The notes: a model not told the origin generated them from the letters alone. 64,000 bases of DNA from Allobosea sp. BK604 (GCF_004341515.1 NZ_SLZF01000011.1:62001-126000), one strand, 5' to 3'; counted from the first letter of the stretch, positions 1 through 8,210 are shown. Program-made: numbers and translations.

Positions 1-4
1 GTCA

Positions 5-709
5 TCAGGCGCCGAAGCGCTCGATCACCTCCGCAAGCGGGACGTGGCCGAGACAGGCGCCCGTTCCCGGACGCATCTCGCCATCCTCCAGTGCGATCGC
101 ATGGATGACGGCGGGGTCGGCCTCGAGCCGTTTGCGCAAGGCTGCGAGCTTCGGCCAGCGGCCGATATCGTCGACCTCATGGAATTCGAGCCAGCGCGCC
201 ACGCCGACGAGCAGGGCGTCGGCCAGCGACGGCTGGGCGCCGACGAGGTAGCGGCCATCACCGATCATGGCTTCGAGCTTGTCATGGCGCTCGCTCACCC
301 GCTCGCGCCCGAAGGCGCGCAGTAGCGAATGCGTGACGGGGTCGGGGTTTTCCATCTCCAACGCGACCCAGAGCGGAGTGAAGGCGCCGGTGAAGCCGGT
401 ATTCACGAAACCCATGAGCTGGTGCATCCGGTCCGCCTCTGCCGAGAGCGGCGCGAAACTGATGCGCCTTTCGCTATCCCTGGCTTCGAGCCAGGCGGCG
501 ATCGCCATGGTCTCCGTCAGCACGCGGCCCTGGTCGGTGATCAGGGCAGGGGTCTCGTGCCGCGCGTTGATCCGGCCATAGGCGGGCTCGCGCATCTCAC
601 CGAGCATGTCGACGCGGCAGAGGCGATGGGGCTGGCCGAGCCATTCGAGGGCGGCGACGAGGCCCATCGAGCTTCCCGCGGGGAAGCCATAGAGTAATAT
701 CGGTTCCAA
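5..709 (-). CDS. Glutathione S-transferase family protein
   Basis: This 234-residue soluble protein has the two-domain layout of a glutathione S-transferase. The N-terminal thioredoxin-like part starts PILLYGFPAGSSM, where the Ser pair is the likely glutathione-activating position, and includes ETPALIT and the LTETMAIAAWLE stretch that binds the gamma-glutamyl moiety. The rest is the helical C-terminal domain with the SLADALLVGVARWLEF helix. The family conjugates glutathione to electrophiles or isomerises and dehalogenates small molecules; the substrate cannot be read from sequence. It is divergent from an HxlR regulator across about 110 bp containing a dyad, so regulation by that neighbour is likely (inference). 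The gene is complete, its stop lying a few bases inside the window edge. Confidence 0.85.
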   Translation of the reverse strand: MEPILLYGFPAGSSMGLVAALEWLGQPHRLCRVDMLGEMREPAYGRINARHETPALITDQGRVLTETMAIAAWLEARDSERRISFAPLSAEADRMHQLMGFVNTGFTGAFTPLWVALEMENPDPVTHSLLRAFGRERVSERHDKLEAMIGDGRYLVGAQPSLADALLVGVARWLEFHEVDDIGRWPKLAALRKRLEADPAVIHAIALEDGEMRPGTGACLGHVPLAEVIERFGA

Positions 710-722
710 GCGATCGTTCTCC

Positions 723-740
723 GTGATTTCTGTCGATCAC
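723..740. promoter_or_regulatory. Dyad between GST and HxlR genes, candidate operator
   Basis: GTGAT, eight spacer bases, then ATCAC: a perfect 5-bp inverted repeat in the divergent promoter region, 14 bp upstream of the GST start. HxlR dimers bind short dyads in such divergent regions, so this is a candidate operator; the assignment is inference. Confidence 0.35.
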
Positions 741-818
741 GCTGCGCAGCGGTGCCGCACCCTCAGCGATCGGCGCGGCCGCGTAAATCACGCACGTTTT
801 GGTAACCATGAGCCGCCG

Positions 819-1205
819 ATGAAAGATCTCGTCTCGCGCTGTCCGATCGAGGAAGTCATGCAGGTCCTGAGCGGCCGCTGGCCGACCCTGCTGATCTACT
901 ATCTGAAGGACGGCATCAAGCGCTTCAGCGACCTGCGCCGTGACAACCCGACGATCTCGCACAAGATGCTCGCCTTCGAGCTGCGCAAGCTGGAGGAGGC
1001 CGGCATCGTCTCGCGGACCGAGTTCGACGGTTATCCACTGCGCGTCGAATACGATCTGACGCCGGCCGGCCATGCGCTGGTGCCGCTGATCGATGCGCTC
1101 GGCGATTGGTGGGAGACGGGCGATACCACGCGTCCCGGGGAGGCGGGCGCGGCCAAAAGGGATTCGGAGGCGAGGGGGCTTTCTCAGGCTGGACGAGAGG
1201 GCTGA
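819..1205 (+). CDS. HxlR-family winged-helix transcriptional regulator
   Basis: A 128-residue MarR-like winged-helix regulator of the HxlR type. The family signature runs from the N-terminal CPIEEVMQVLSGRWPTLLIYYL (conserved Cys and GRW motif), through FSDLRRDNPTISHKML, to the wing in GIVSRTEFDGYPLRVEYDLTPAGHAL. An in-frame extension to 723 exists, but the family begins close to the conserved Cys, so the ATG at 819 is chosen. Many members respond to electrophiles or aldehydes through that Cys and regulate an adjacent detoxification gene, here most plausibly the divergent GST. A copy of a dispersed intergenic repeat follows the stop directly. Confidence 0.85.
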   Translation: MKDLVSRCPIEEVMQVLSGRWPTLLIYYLKDGIKRFSDLRRDNPTISHKMLAFELRKLEEAGIVSRTEFDGYPLRVEYDLTPAGHALVPLIDALGDWWETGDTTRPGEAGAAKRDSEARGLSQAGREG

Positions 1206-1312
1206 TCGGGTAGATTACCGGACCGGATATCGTATCCGGCCCAATAGTCTAACTCTTTGTTTTCGCATCGGCTTTTTCCCAGAGCCGTAGCCCGCTTTTC
1301 GGTCCGATGCTT
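1206..1312 (-). repeat. Dispersed intergenic repeat, family A, copy 1 (inverted)
   Basis: Read on the minus strand, this block starts at the stop codon of the 1312-1689 gene with GCATCGGACCGAAAAG and continues with a hairpin-forming AAAGCCGATGC and a second half containing GGATACGATATCCGG. The same order of motifs occurs at 15172-15273 and 26876-26976 on the plus strand. Each copy can fold into two hairpins. It fills the whole gap between two convergent genes and may act as a bidirectional terminator. Confidence 0.7.
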
Positions 1313-1689
1313 TAGCTCTTAGCTGCCAACAGGTTCGCGTCGCGTGCCAGGCGCCAGCGGCCGTCGGCTTCCCTGCGATACAGCGTCAAGGTGTAGCCGT
1401 TGCGCTGCATGGCTTCGCCATTGGGCAGGGTGATGGTCAGGTCGAGCCGGTTGCGGCTGAAGGCCCAGTCGCCGAGCACCTGAAGCTCGACGATCTCGTT
1501 GGTCCCATCGATCGTCGGGTCGTTCGACGCACCGGGTTCGAAGGCCTCGCGGCCGAATGGTTCGCGGCCGGGAATCATGAACACCGCGTCATCGGCCATC
1601 AGCGAGAGCACGGTTGCGGTGTCGCCCGTCCGGCTGGCCGCCATCCAGGTTGCGACGACCTGCCGGATCGCCCGTTCGTCTTCTGTCAT
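1312..1689 (-). CDS. SnoaL/DUF4440-like NTF2-fold protein
   Basis: A 125-residue protein of the NTF2-like superfamily, closest to SgcJ/EcaC and DUF4440 proteins. It starts TEDERAIRQVVATWMAASRTGD, followed by VLSLMADDAVFMIPG (the usual LxxDDAVF motif) and ends with a strand-rich RNGYTLTLYRREADGRWRLARDANLL. An upstream in-frame extension is possible, but an AGGAGG lies just before the chosen ATG at 1689. These small cone-shaped proteins are stress- or detoxification-associated enzymes or ligand binders; no substrate can be assigned. It lies downstream of, and in the same direction as, the LysR gene at 1819-2799. Confidence 0.8.
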   Translation of the reverse strand: MTEDERAIRQVVATWMAASRTGDTATVLSLMADDAVFMIPGREPFGREAFEPGASNDPTIDGTNEIVELQVLGDWAFSRNRLDLTITLPNGEAMQRNGYTLTLYRREADGRWRLARDANLLAAKS

Positions 1690-1818
1690 CCCATCCTCCT
1701 GCGGCCAGCCGCTACGCTGGCACCGCTGGACCTTAGCCTGATGCCCGGCAAGCGGCGATCGGGATCCGCTTCGACCCATGGCAGACGTCGCAGTTCTCCG
1801 ATGCCGAAGCGCTCCGTA

Positions 1819-2799
1819 TTACCGGCGTGGGCGGAGTCCTTGAGCGACAGCCGCGCCCTTCGTCGCCGCCGTCTCGCCGCCGTTACGCAGGCGCGGGCCG
1901 CTGCGGATGGCGTCGATCACGGCGCGAAGCGGCGGTGCCATCTGCCGCTGGGCCGGATAGCAGAGGTAGTAGCCGGGGAAGGGAGCGGACCAGCTCTCGA
2001 GCAGTGCGACAAGGCGGCCCTCAGCGAGGTGGGGGGCGATCAGCTGCTGGCTGGCGAAGGCGATGCCGACCCCGTCGACCGCAGCCCGCACACCGAAATC
2101 CTTCATGTTGGAGATCAGTGGGCCGTCGATGGCGACCTCAAACCACTTGCCGTTTTCCATGAACTCCCACTTGTACGGCGTCTTCTGCCCCGGCCAGCGC
2201 CAGCCGATGCAGCGATGGGCGAGAAGGTCGCGCGGATGGGCCGGCGTCCCGTACCGGGCGAGATAGTCGGGCGAGGCGACCGCGATCTGACGCAGGTCCG
2301 GGCCGAGTTTCACCGCGATGAGGTCCTTGTCGATCACCTCCCCGAGGCGAATGGCGACGTCGTAGCCCTCGGCCACGATGTCCACGACGGTGTCGTCGAG
2401 GGTGACATCGAGCACGATCTGCTGATAGGCGTCGTTAAAGCCACGCAGGATCGGCGTCAGGTAGAGGTCCGCCGCCGCCCGGAAGCAGTGCATCCGCACG
2501 GTCCCTGCGGGATGGGCGCGGCGCTCGCTGGTCTCGCCCAGCGCCCCCGCCAATTCCTCGACGGCGGGCCGTACCCGTTCGAAGAGCCTGGTCCCCGCCT
2601 CGGTCAGGGAGACGCTGCGGGTGGTGCGGTTGAACAGGCTGACCCCGACCCGCTCCTCCAGCGCGCGGACCATCTGGCTCAGCGCCGAGGATGACACACC
2701 GAGGTTCTCGGCGGCCCGGCTGAAGTTCAGAGAACCGGCGACCGCCACGAACGCGCGGAGCTGGTTGAAGTCTCCGGCAGACGGAAGGGGAGATTTCAT
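1819..2799 (-). CDS. LysR-family transcriptional regulator
   Basis: A 326-residue LysR-type regulator. The N-terminal helix-turn-helix is clear: FNQLRAFVAVAGSLNFSRAAENLGVSSSALSQMVRALEERVGVSLFNRTTRSVSLTEAG (about residues 11-70). The remainder is a substrate-binding-like co-inducer domain of the CrgA/DsdC type (TVDIVAEGYDVAIRLG, IGWRWPGQK, GVGIAFASQQLIAPHLAEGRLV). The last 25 residues are a charged tail beyond the usual end. It is divergent from the NTF2-like gene at 2910, and a 15-bp dyad lies between them, so it probably regulates that gene and itself. Confidence 0.9.
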   Translation of the reverse strand: MKSPLPSAGDFNQLRAFVAVAGSLNFSRAAENLGVSSSALSQMVRALEERVGVSLFNRTTRSVSLTEAGTRLFERVRPAVEELAGALGETSERRAHPAGTVRMHCFRAAADLYLTPILRGFNDAYQQIVLDVTLDDTVVDIVAEGYDVAIRLGEVIDKDLIAVKLGPDLRQIAVASPDYLARYGTPAHPRDLLAHRCIGWRWPGQKTPYKWEFMENGKWFEVAIDGPLISNMKDFGVRAAVDGVGIAFASQQLIAPHLAEGRLVALLESWSAPFPGYYLCYPAQRQMAPPLRAVIDAIRSGPRLRNGGETAATKGAAVAQGLRPRR

Positions 2800-2821
2800 G
2801 AGCGCCTTCGATTGCTAAGCC

Positions 2822-2836
2822 CAGCTTATAAGGCTG
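2822..2836. promoter_or_regulatory. Candidate LysR-type operator dyad
   Basis: CAGCTTATAAGGCTG is a near-perfect dyad in the divergent region between the LysR gene and the gene at 2910. LysR boxes are typically imperfect dyads around a T-N11-A core in this position. The assignment is positional inference. Confidence 0.35.
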
Positions 2837-2909
2837 ATTAGTGCGTGCCGATTAAACATTGCCGTCCGCCCTTATATTCTGCTGAACGCTTGATTTGAAG
2901 GGAAACACC

Positions 2910-3305
2910 ATGACAACACAGGACACGTCTTCGGCAGGCAACATAGATGGATTGGTCGCCTTGGCGAAAATCTACTTCGATGCCGCCTACGCGATGGATG
3001 CCGACATGTTCGAGACCATCTTCGACCCCACCGCCTCGGTCACCAGGCGCGGCGATGGCTACAGCGTGGTGGTTACCCCTGTCGCCGCCTGGCTCGATGT
3101 GGTCCGGAGCCTGACCTCGCCGCGCGATGCCGGCAGCCTGCGCGCCGACCAGATCCTCTCCATCGCCATCACCCGTGACATGGCGCTGCTCAAGCTCCGC
3201 CTGCGGATCCCGCCCCGCGAGGTGACCGACCTGCTGTCGTGCTTTTACCTCAACGGGCGCTGGCAGATCGTCCAGAAGGTGTTTGCCGCCGAGACTCTCG
3301 CCTGA
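2910..3305 (+). CDS. NTF2-like putative lumazine-binding family protein
   Basis: A 131-residue protein resembling the Lumazine_bd_2/SnoaL group of NTF2-fold proteins: IDGLVALAKIYFDAAYAMDADMFETIFDPTASVTRRGDGY near the N-terminus and VTDLLSCFYLNGRWQIVQKVFAAE at the C-terminus. A TTG at 2895 would extend it by five codons, but GAAGGG sits about 6 bp before the ATG at 2910, which is therefore preferred. Function is unknown; the fold binds small ligands. It is divergent from a LysR regulator and probably controlled by it. A second NTF2-fold protein lies on the other side of that regulator. Confidence 0.7.
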   Translation: MTTQDTSSAGNIDGLVALAKIYFDAAYAMDADMFETIFDPTASVTRRGDGYSVVVTPVAAWLDVVRSLTSPRDAGSLRADQILSIAITRDMALLKLRLRIPPREVTDLLSCFYLNGRWQIVQKVFAAETLA

Positions 3306-3378
3306 GAACCTCGCCATCGAGTGCTGTCGGCGAGCAGGCTCGTCAGTTGTCGCCTCTCCACTTCGCGCAGACCACCTC

Positions 3379-4227
3379 TCACACCGCGATATTGTCGATC
3401 AGCCGGGTCGCGCCCAGCCGCGCCGCCAGCAGCAGCCTGATCGGCCCGTCGGCCAGCGAGGTCACCGGTGCCAGAGTCTCGGCATGGCGCGCCTCGAGAT
3501 AGTCGAGTTCGAAGCCGGCGCTGACGATGTCGGCCTGCGCCTCGGTGACAGCCCGGAAGAGCGGGTCCTCGTTGCGGATGCGCGCGGCCAGGGCCTGCAT
3601 CGCCTGGTGCAGCACCGGCGCGATCGCGCGCTCCTCCGCCGAGAGGTAGCGGTTGCGCGAGGACATGGCGAGGCCATCGGCTTCGCGGATCGTCGCCAGC
3701 GGCACGATCCTGATGCCGAGATCGAGATCGGCCGCCATGCGCGTCACGACCTTGAGCTGCTGATAGTCCTTCTCGCCGAAAACCCCGAAATCGGCGCGCG
3801 ACTGCGTGAAGAGCTTGCAGCAAACCGTTGCCACGCCTTCGAAATGCGTCGGCCGGAAACGGTCTTCCAACCCGGCCGCGGCGGGGCCGAGCAAGAGCAC
3901 GCGGGTGGCGTAGCCGGGCGGGTACATCTCCTCGACCTGCGGGAAGAAGATCGCGTCCGCGCCGGCCTCGACCAGCATGGCGCGGTCATTGTCGAAGGTG
4001 CGCGGGTATTTCTTGAAATCCTCGTGCGGGGCGAACTGGGTCGGGTTGACGAAGATCGAGATAACCGTCCGGCGCGCGTGTCTCTGGCCTTCCTTGACCA
4101 GCGCGATATGGCCCTCGTGCAAGGCACCCATGGTCGGGATCAGCGCGACCTGCTCGCCGGCCGCATGCCAGCCCGCGACAGCGGCACGCAAGGCACCGAC
4201 CGTCTCCACCACCGCGATATCCGTCAT
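3379..4227 (-). CDS. panC: Pantothenate synthetase (pantoate--beta-alanine ligase)
   Basis: PanC joins pantoate and beta-alanine with ATP hydrolysis to AMP, the last step of pantothenate synthesis for coenzyme A. At 282 residues the length is normal. The nucleotidyltransferase signature PTMGALHEGH is at residues 31-40, followed by SIFVNPTQFAPHEDFKKYPRT, a GLEDRFRPTHFEGVATVCCKLF pantoate-binding region, FGEKDYQQL, and MSSRNRYLS (the KMSKS-like loop). It is divergent from the VWA gene across about 96 bp. panB and panD are not in the window. Confidence 0.95.
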   Translation of the reverse strand: MTDIAVVETVGALRAAVAGWHAAGEQVALIPTMGALHEGHIALVKEGQRHARRTVISIFVNPTQFAPHEDFKKYPRTFDNDRAMLVEAGADAIFFPQVEEMYPPGYATRVLLLGPAAAGLEDRFRPTHFEGVATVCCKLFTQSRADFGVFGEKDYQQLKVVTRMAADLDLGIRIVPLATIREADGLAMSSRNRYLSAEERAIAPVLHQAMQALAARIRNEDPLFRAVTEAQADIVSAGFELDYLEARHAETLAPVTSLADGPIRLLLAARLGATRLIDNIAV

Positions 4228-4323
4228 TTATGGCTTCTCCCTGGGGACGCGACGGGTAGCAAATGCCCGGGCGATCGCCAATATCTTCTGGATTCGGATC
4301 GCGGTCCGAGATGCGGGAGCCCG

Positions 4324-5067
4324 ATGACGCGAGAGACAGACAAGGCGGTTGGCAAGGCTGTCGAGAGCCTGCCGCAGGCGGGCCGCTCGGCGCCGGGCGA
4401 GATCGAGCGTTTTCTCGGTGCGGCGAAGCAACTCGCGCCGCTGGCGACGGGGCAGGCCGGGCGGCTGGTCTTCGCGCTCGACGCCACGATGAGCCGGCAG
4501 CCGAGCTGGGATCTCGCCTGTTCGCTGCAAGGGCGGATGTTCGAGGTCGCGGCGCAGAGCGGCGGGCTTGCCGTGCAGCTCGTCTATTATCGCGGCTTTG
4601 CCGAGTGCCGCGCTTCCGGTTGGGTCGGCGAGCCGCAGCGGCTGAACGGGTTGATGACGCGCATCGCCTGCGAGGGCGGCCAGACCCAGATCGCGCGCGT
4701 GCTGAAACATATCCGCGACGAGTCGAAGCAGGTCCCGATCCGTGCCTTCGTCTTCGTCGGCGATGCGATGGAGGAGGATGTCGATGCGCTCGCGGCGCTG
4801 GCGGGAGAGCTCGGTCTGCGCGGCATTCGTGGCTTCCTGTTCCAGGAGGGGCATGAGCCGACGGCAAGCACGGCTTTCGCCACGATGGCTCGGCTGACGG
4901 GCGGAGCGCATGCGCGCTTCGACGTCAACGCGCCGAACTCGCTGCTCGAGCTGCTGCGCGGCGCGGCCGCCTATGCTTCCGGCGGGCGCGAGGCGATGCT
5001 GAGACTCGCAGGCGCGAGCCCGGCGGTGAAGGGCCTGCTGACGGCCATGGAGGGAGGGCGCCGGTGA
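4324..5067 (+). CDS. VWA-domain protein paired with a J-domain protein
   Basis: A 247-residue protein with a von Willebrand factor A-like core starting near residue 47: RLVFALDATMSRQPSWDLA. DATMS is a degenerate MIDAS (DxTxS) metal site. A Rossmann-like beta-alpha alternation follows (GLAVQLVYYRGFAECRASGWV, IRAFVFVGDAMEEDVDALAALAGEL, RGIRGFLFQEG). The open frame reaches far upstream, but only from the ATG at 4324 does the sequence look like this family. The GTG start of the J-domain gene overlaps its stop, so the two are translationally coupled and probably work together. I have no established function for the pair; VWA proteins usually assemble or recruit protein complexes. Confidence 0.75.
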   Translation: MTRETDKAVGKAVESLPQAGRSAPGEIERFLGAAKQLAPLATGQAGRLVFALDATMSRQPSWDLACSLQGRMFEVAAQSGGLAVQLVYYRGFAECRASGWVGEPQRLNGLMTRIACEGGQTQIARVLKHIRDESKQVPIRAFVFVGDAMEEDVDALAALAGELGLRGIRGFLFQEGHEPTASTAFATMARLTGGAHARFDVNAPNSLLELLRGAAAYASGGREAMLRLAGASPAVKGLLTAMEGGRR

Positions 5068-5777
5068 CGCTGCTCTACGGCCTCGCCACGCTCATTCTGC
5101 TCTGGTGGGTCTCGAAACTCTTCACCGGGGCCAACCCGCAGATGCTGGCGCGCGTGATCAAGACGATCGGCGGGGTCGGCTCGCTCGGCATCGCCGCGCT
5201 GCTGATGCTGCGCGGGCGGCTCGACATGGCGATCTTCATGGGCGGGATCGGCGCCTGGCTGCTCGGCTGGAGCGCTTATGGACCGGGCGGGATCCGGTTT
5301 CCCTGGGGCGCGAGCGAGGAGACGCCGGGGCAGCGCTCGAAAGTCTCCTCGGCACTGCTCGAGATGGAACTCGACCATGATAGCGGCGGCATGAACGGCC
5401 GGGTCCGGGCCGGCAGCTTCACGGGGCGCGGGCTCGACGATCTCAGCCTGCCGGAGATCGGCAGGCTGATGGGCGAATGCCTGGCACAGGACCCGGAAGG
5501 GGCGCGGCTGCTAGAGGCTTATCTCGACCGCCGGTCGCCCGGCTGGCGTGAACACGCTGATCGTGACCGCGACCCGAGGCAGGGCCGCGCGCCGGGCACG
5601 GGCGCGATGACGCAGCAAGAGGCCTACGAGATCCTGGGGCTTCAGCCGGGGGCGGGCGAGGAGGCGATCCGCGAGGCTCATCGAGCCCTGATGAAGCGGA
5701 TCCATCCCGACGCCGGCGGCACCAGCGGGCTTGCCGCCCGCGTCAATCAGGCCAAGGATACCCTGCTGAAGCAGTGA
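5064..5777 (+). CDS. Membrane-anchored J-domain (DnaJ-like) protein
   Basis: A 237-residue protein with two or more hydrophobic segments near the N-terminus (LLYGLATLILLWWVSKLF; LARVIKTIGGVGSLGIAALLML; MAIFMGGIGAWLLGW) and a C-terminal J-domain, EAYEILGLQPGAGEEAIREAHRALMKRIHPDAGG, with the diagnostic HPD. A membrane anchor followed by a terminal J-domain resembles the mitochondrial Pam18/Tim14 type, which stimulates Hsp70 at a membrane. It starts with GTG overlapping the VWA stop by four bases. Its likely role is to recruit DnaK to a membrane or VWA-bound substrate (inference). Confidence 0.85.
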   Translation: MTLLYGLATLILLWWVSKLFTGANPQMLARVIKTIGGVGSLGIAALLMLRGRLDMAIFMGGIGAWLLGWSAYGPGGIRFPWGASEETPGQRSKVSSALLEMELDHDSGGMNGRVRAGSFTGRGLDDLSLPEIGRLMGECLAQDPEGARLLEAYLDRRSPGWREHADRDRDPRQGRAPGTGAMTQQEAYEILGLQPGAGEEAIREAHRALMKRIHPDAGGTSGLAARVNQAKDTLLKQ

Positions 5778-5836
5778 TTTCGGCTGGAAGAGGGAAGGCT
5801 GCTGGAACGACATGGCCGAGATCCTTTCCCTCCCGA

Positions 5837-7489
5837 TCAGCCGCGGGTGGCGAAGCAGGCGAAGCCGTCACGCTTGAGCCTGGCGCAGGCGTTCTGGGCG
5901 TCCTTCGGATCCTCGAACCCGGTGAAGCGCGCACGGAACAGGGTGGCGCCGCCCTTCTCGACCTTCTCGGTGAAGGCGGAGGCATCGGCGAGCTGGCCGG
6001 CCGCCTTGGCCTTGGCGCGGGCCAGGATGTCCTTGGCCTTGGCCTCGTCATCGGTGGCGCCGAGCTGAATGATCCATTTGCCGGCGGTGGCGACTGCCGG
6101 GGTCTCCGGCTTGGCATGGGTGATGGCGGGGGCGACCTCGGGATGGCGCAGCTCGATCTTGCGCTCTTCCCTGGGCTGCTCGACCTTGGCCTCGAGCTTC
6201 GCCTGCTGGATCACGGCGGGCCTGACCTCTTCAGGCTCGGCGACCTTGGCGATCGAGGAGGTGACGTCGACATTCACCGGCGGCCGCAGGACCTTGGCAT
6301 CGGCCGGCTGGGCGCCGACCGACCAGCGCATGGCCGAAGGCGTCGTGGTCGCGGTGACCGGGCGAATGCCGGAGAGCTGGATCGGCTGGGCGTTGACGCT
6401 GAGCGGACGCGGCGGCGCGACAGGCGTGGTGGTCGCGGCCGTGGCGACATAGGCGCGGGCGGAGGGCGGCAGGGCCGGCTGCTCACGCTCGATCTGCGGA
6501 CGGGGCACCGGGACTGGCATGGGCTCGCTCGCGGCGGCGACCTGCTGACGCGGACGCTCCTGCGGCTGCGCCTCCGGGGCCTCGGCGACCATCGGGGCCG
6601 TCCGGCCGCCGGAGCTGGCGCGCGGCAGGTTGGCCAGCACGAGATCGGTCATGATCGCGTCGCGGGAACCACCGGAGCGGCCGCCGAGCACGATGGAGAC
6701 GATCTGCTTGCCCTCCGACTTGGCCGAGGTCATCAGGTTGAAGCCCGAGGCGCGGGTATAGCCGGTCTTGATGCCGTCGACGCCCTCGACGCGTCCGAGC
6801 AGGCGGTTATGCCCGCGGATGGTGCGCGCGCCGTACTGGAACGAGCGAGTCTGGAAGAGCGGGAAATATTTTGGGAAGCGCTCCTGGATCGCGCGGGCGA
6901 GCATGGTGAGATCGCGCGCCGTGGTGAGGTTCGGCGGCGAGTGCGGCAGACCGTGCGGATTGAAGAAGCGCGTGGAGCTCATGCCGAGGGCGCGGGCCTT
7001 GCGCGTCATCATCTCGGCGAAGGCATCCTCCGAGCCGGCGATATTCTCGGCGACCACGACGGAGGCGTCGTTGGCGGAGAGCGTGATCATGCTCTTGATC
7101 GCGTCCTCGACCTCGATGGTCGAGCCGGGGCGCAGGCCGAGCTTGGTCGGCGGCTGCGAGGCGGCATAGGCCGAGACCTTGAGCTCGGAATCCATGCTGA
7201 AGCGGCCGCGCTCGAGCTGCTCGAACAGCAGGTAGAGCGTCATCACCTTGGTGAGGGAGGCCGGGATGCGCGGGGCATCCTCATTGACCGCGTGCAGGGT
7301 GCGCCCGCTCTTCACGTCGACGACCATGGCCGCGTAGGGCGGGGTATAGCCGCCGCCGACATGGCGCCGCTTCTTACGGGCGGCCTCGGCAGGCGAGGCC
7401 GCGACGCTCAGCGCGAGCGTGACAACACCGATCAGTCCGACAAGCGCACGCATCCGCACGCGTCGGGAACCAACGCTACCAAAACTCAT
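5837..7489 (-). CDS. D-alanyl-D-alanine carboxypeptidase with C-terminal SPOR domain
   Basis: A 550-residue periplasmic penicillin-binding protein of the DacA/PBP5 type that removes the terminal D-Ala of peptidoglycan stem peptides. A signal peptide is visible (VGLIGVVTLALSVAASPAEAA). All three active-site motifs are intact: SLTK at 78-81, SAN at 138-140 and KTG at 241-243. After about residue 300 comes a long Pro/Ala/Gln-rich linker, then a SPOR domain in the last 80 residues (KWIIQLGATDDEAKAKDILARAKAK, TLFRARFTGFEDPKDAQNACARLKRDGFACF). SPOR domains bind denuded glycan at the septum, so the enzyme is probably recruited to division sites. It replaces the usual amphipathic membrane anchor of PBP5. 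Confidence 0.93.
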   Translation of the reverse strand: MSFGSVGSRRVRMRALVGLIGVVTLALSVAASPAEAARKKRRHVGGGYTPPYAAMVVDVKSGRTLHAVNEDAPRIPASLTKVMTLYLLFEQLERGRFSMDSELKVSAYAASQPPTKLGLRPGSTIEVEDAIKSMITLSANDASVVVAENIAGSEDAFAEMMTRKARALGMSSTRFFNPHGLPHSPPNLTTARDLTMLARAIQERFPKYFPLFQTRSFQYGARTIRGHNRLLGRVEGVDGIKTGYTRASGFNLMTSAKSEGKQIVSIVLGGRSGGSRDAIMTDLVLANLPRASSGGRTAPMVAEAPEAQPQERPRQQVAAASEPMPVPVPRPQIEREQPALPPSARAYVATAATTTPVAPPRPLSVNAQPIQLSGIRPVTATTTPSAMRWSVGAQPADAKVLRPPVNVDVTSSIAKVAEPEEVRPAVIQQAKLEAKVEQPREERKIELRHPEVAPAITHAKPETPAVATAGKWIIQLGATDDEAKAKDILARAKAKAAGQLADASAFTEKVEKGGATLFRARFTGFEDPKDAQNACARLKRDGFACFATRG

Positions 7490-7801
7490 GCAAAAACCCG
7501 CCTCAACCCAACATTGTCCGCGGTCGCTTGCCCAGGGCTTGCGCCATTGGACGGCGTGGCGCGAACGACACAGTAGGGGAGGTTAGGAGGACGGGGTTAC
7601 GGAGCCGTTAAAAGGCTAATAGTTACGGTTGGAACGATCTGCGCGTGACGCATTGCAGCACTCTCTTGACATTCATGTTGCGCTGCACAATATGGCGGAA
7701 GTGCCCTGGTGATGAGTGCTTCATCTGACCTCGGGCCGTGAACCCGGGCCCGAACGGCCCTTCCACTGGAGGCAACGCTCAGGCGTTGAAAGGGGTACCT
7801 T
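7490..7801. other. Intergenic region between dacA-like gene and phasin
   Basis: No gene is supported in these 312 bp. They hold a good housekeeping promoter for the phasin (7666-7693) and a leader of about 100 nt containing a GGGCCGT/ACGGCCC stem-loop. A separate promoter for the minus-strand carboxypeptidase must also lie here, but I could not pick it out. Confidence 0.6.
7666..7693 (+). promoter_or_regulatory. Sigma-70-type promoter of the phasin gene
   Basis: TTGACA (perfect -35) and CAATAT (-10) separated by 16 bp, about 100 bp before the phasin start. Strong expression is expected for a phasin. Confidence 0.55.
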
Positions 7802-8146
7802 ATGATCCAGCAGTTCGAGACCATCCAGAAGGCTTCCAAAGAGAACGTCGATGCCGCTCTGAAGGCTTTCGGCGCCACCTCGAAGGGCGTGCAGACCATC
7901 GCCGTCGAGACCACCGACTATGCCAAGAAGGCCTTCGAGTCCGGCACTGCGACGCTCGAGAAGCTCGCCGGCGTCAAGACTCTCGACAAGGCCATCGAGA
8001 TCCAGGCCGACTACGTCAAGACCTCGTTCGAGGCCGCTGTCGCCCAGATGACCAAGCTCGGCGAGCTCTACACCGCTCTCGCCAAGGACGCCTACAAGCC
8101 GTTCGAAGGCGTTGTCGCCAAGGCTGGCGTTCCGGTCGCCAAGTGA
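7802..8146 (+). CDS. Phasin family protein
   Basis: A 114-residue, almost wholly helical protein with the Phasin_2 pattern: IQQFETIQKASKENVDAALKAFGATSKGVQTIAVETTDYAKKAFESG followed by TLEKLAGVKTLDKAIEIQADYVKTSFEAAVAQMTKLGELY. Phasins coat polyhydroxyalkanoate granules and control their size; small paralogues may act more like chaperones. A ribosome-binding AGGGG precedes the ATG, a near-consensus promoter lies upstream, and a strong intrinsic terminator follows, so it is a monocistronic and probably highly expressed gene. No polymer synthase gene is nearby. Confidence 0.9.
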   Translation: MIQQFETIQKASKENVDAALKAFGATSKGVQTIAVETTDYAKKAFESGTATLEKLAGVKTLDKAIEIQADYVKTSFEAAVAQMTKLGELYTALAKDAYKPFEGVVAKAGVPVAK

Positions 8147-8210
8147 GGCCCGGCGCTGATCTCGGGTCGCTCTCGCGGCGGCCGGCGATCAACTTGATGT
8201 GATTTGGGAA

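Noticed and set aside
5774..7576. 600-codon plus-strand frame over the D,D-carboxypeptidase gene
   Set aside because: The minus-strand protein has all active-site motifs; the plus-strand product is Gly/Arg/Asp low complexity.
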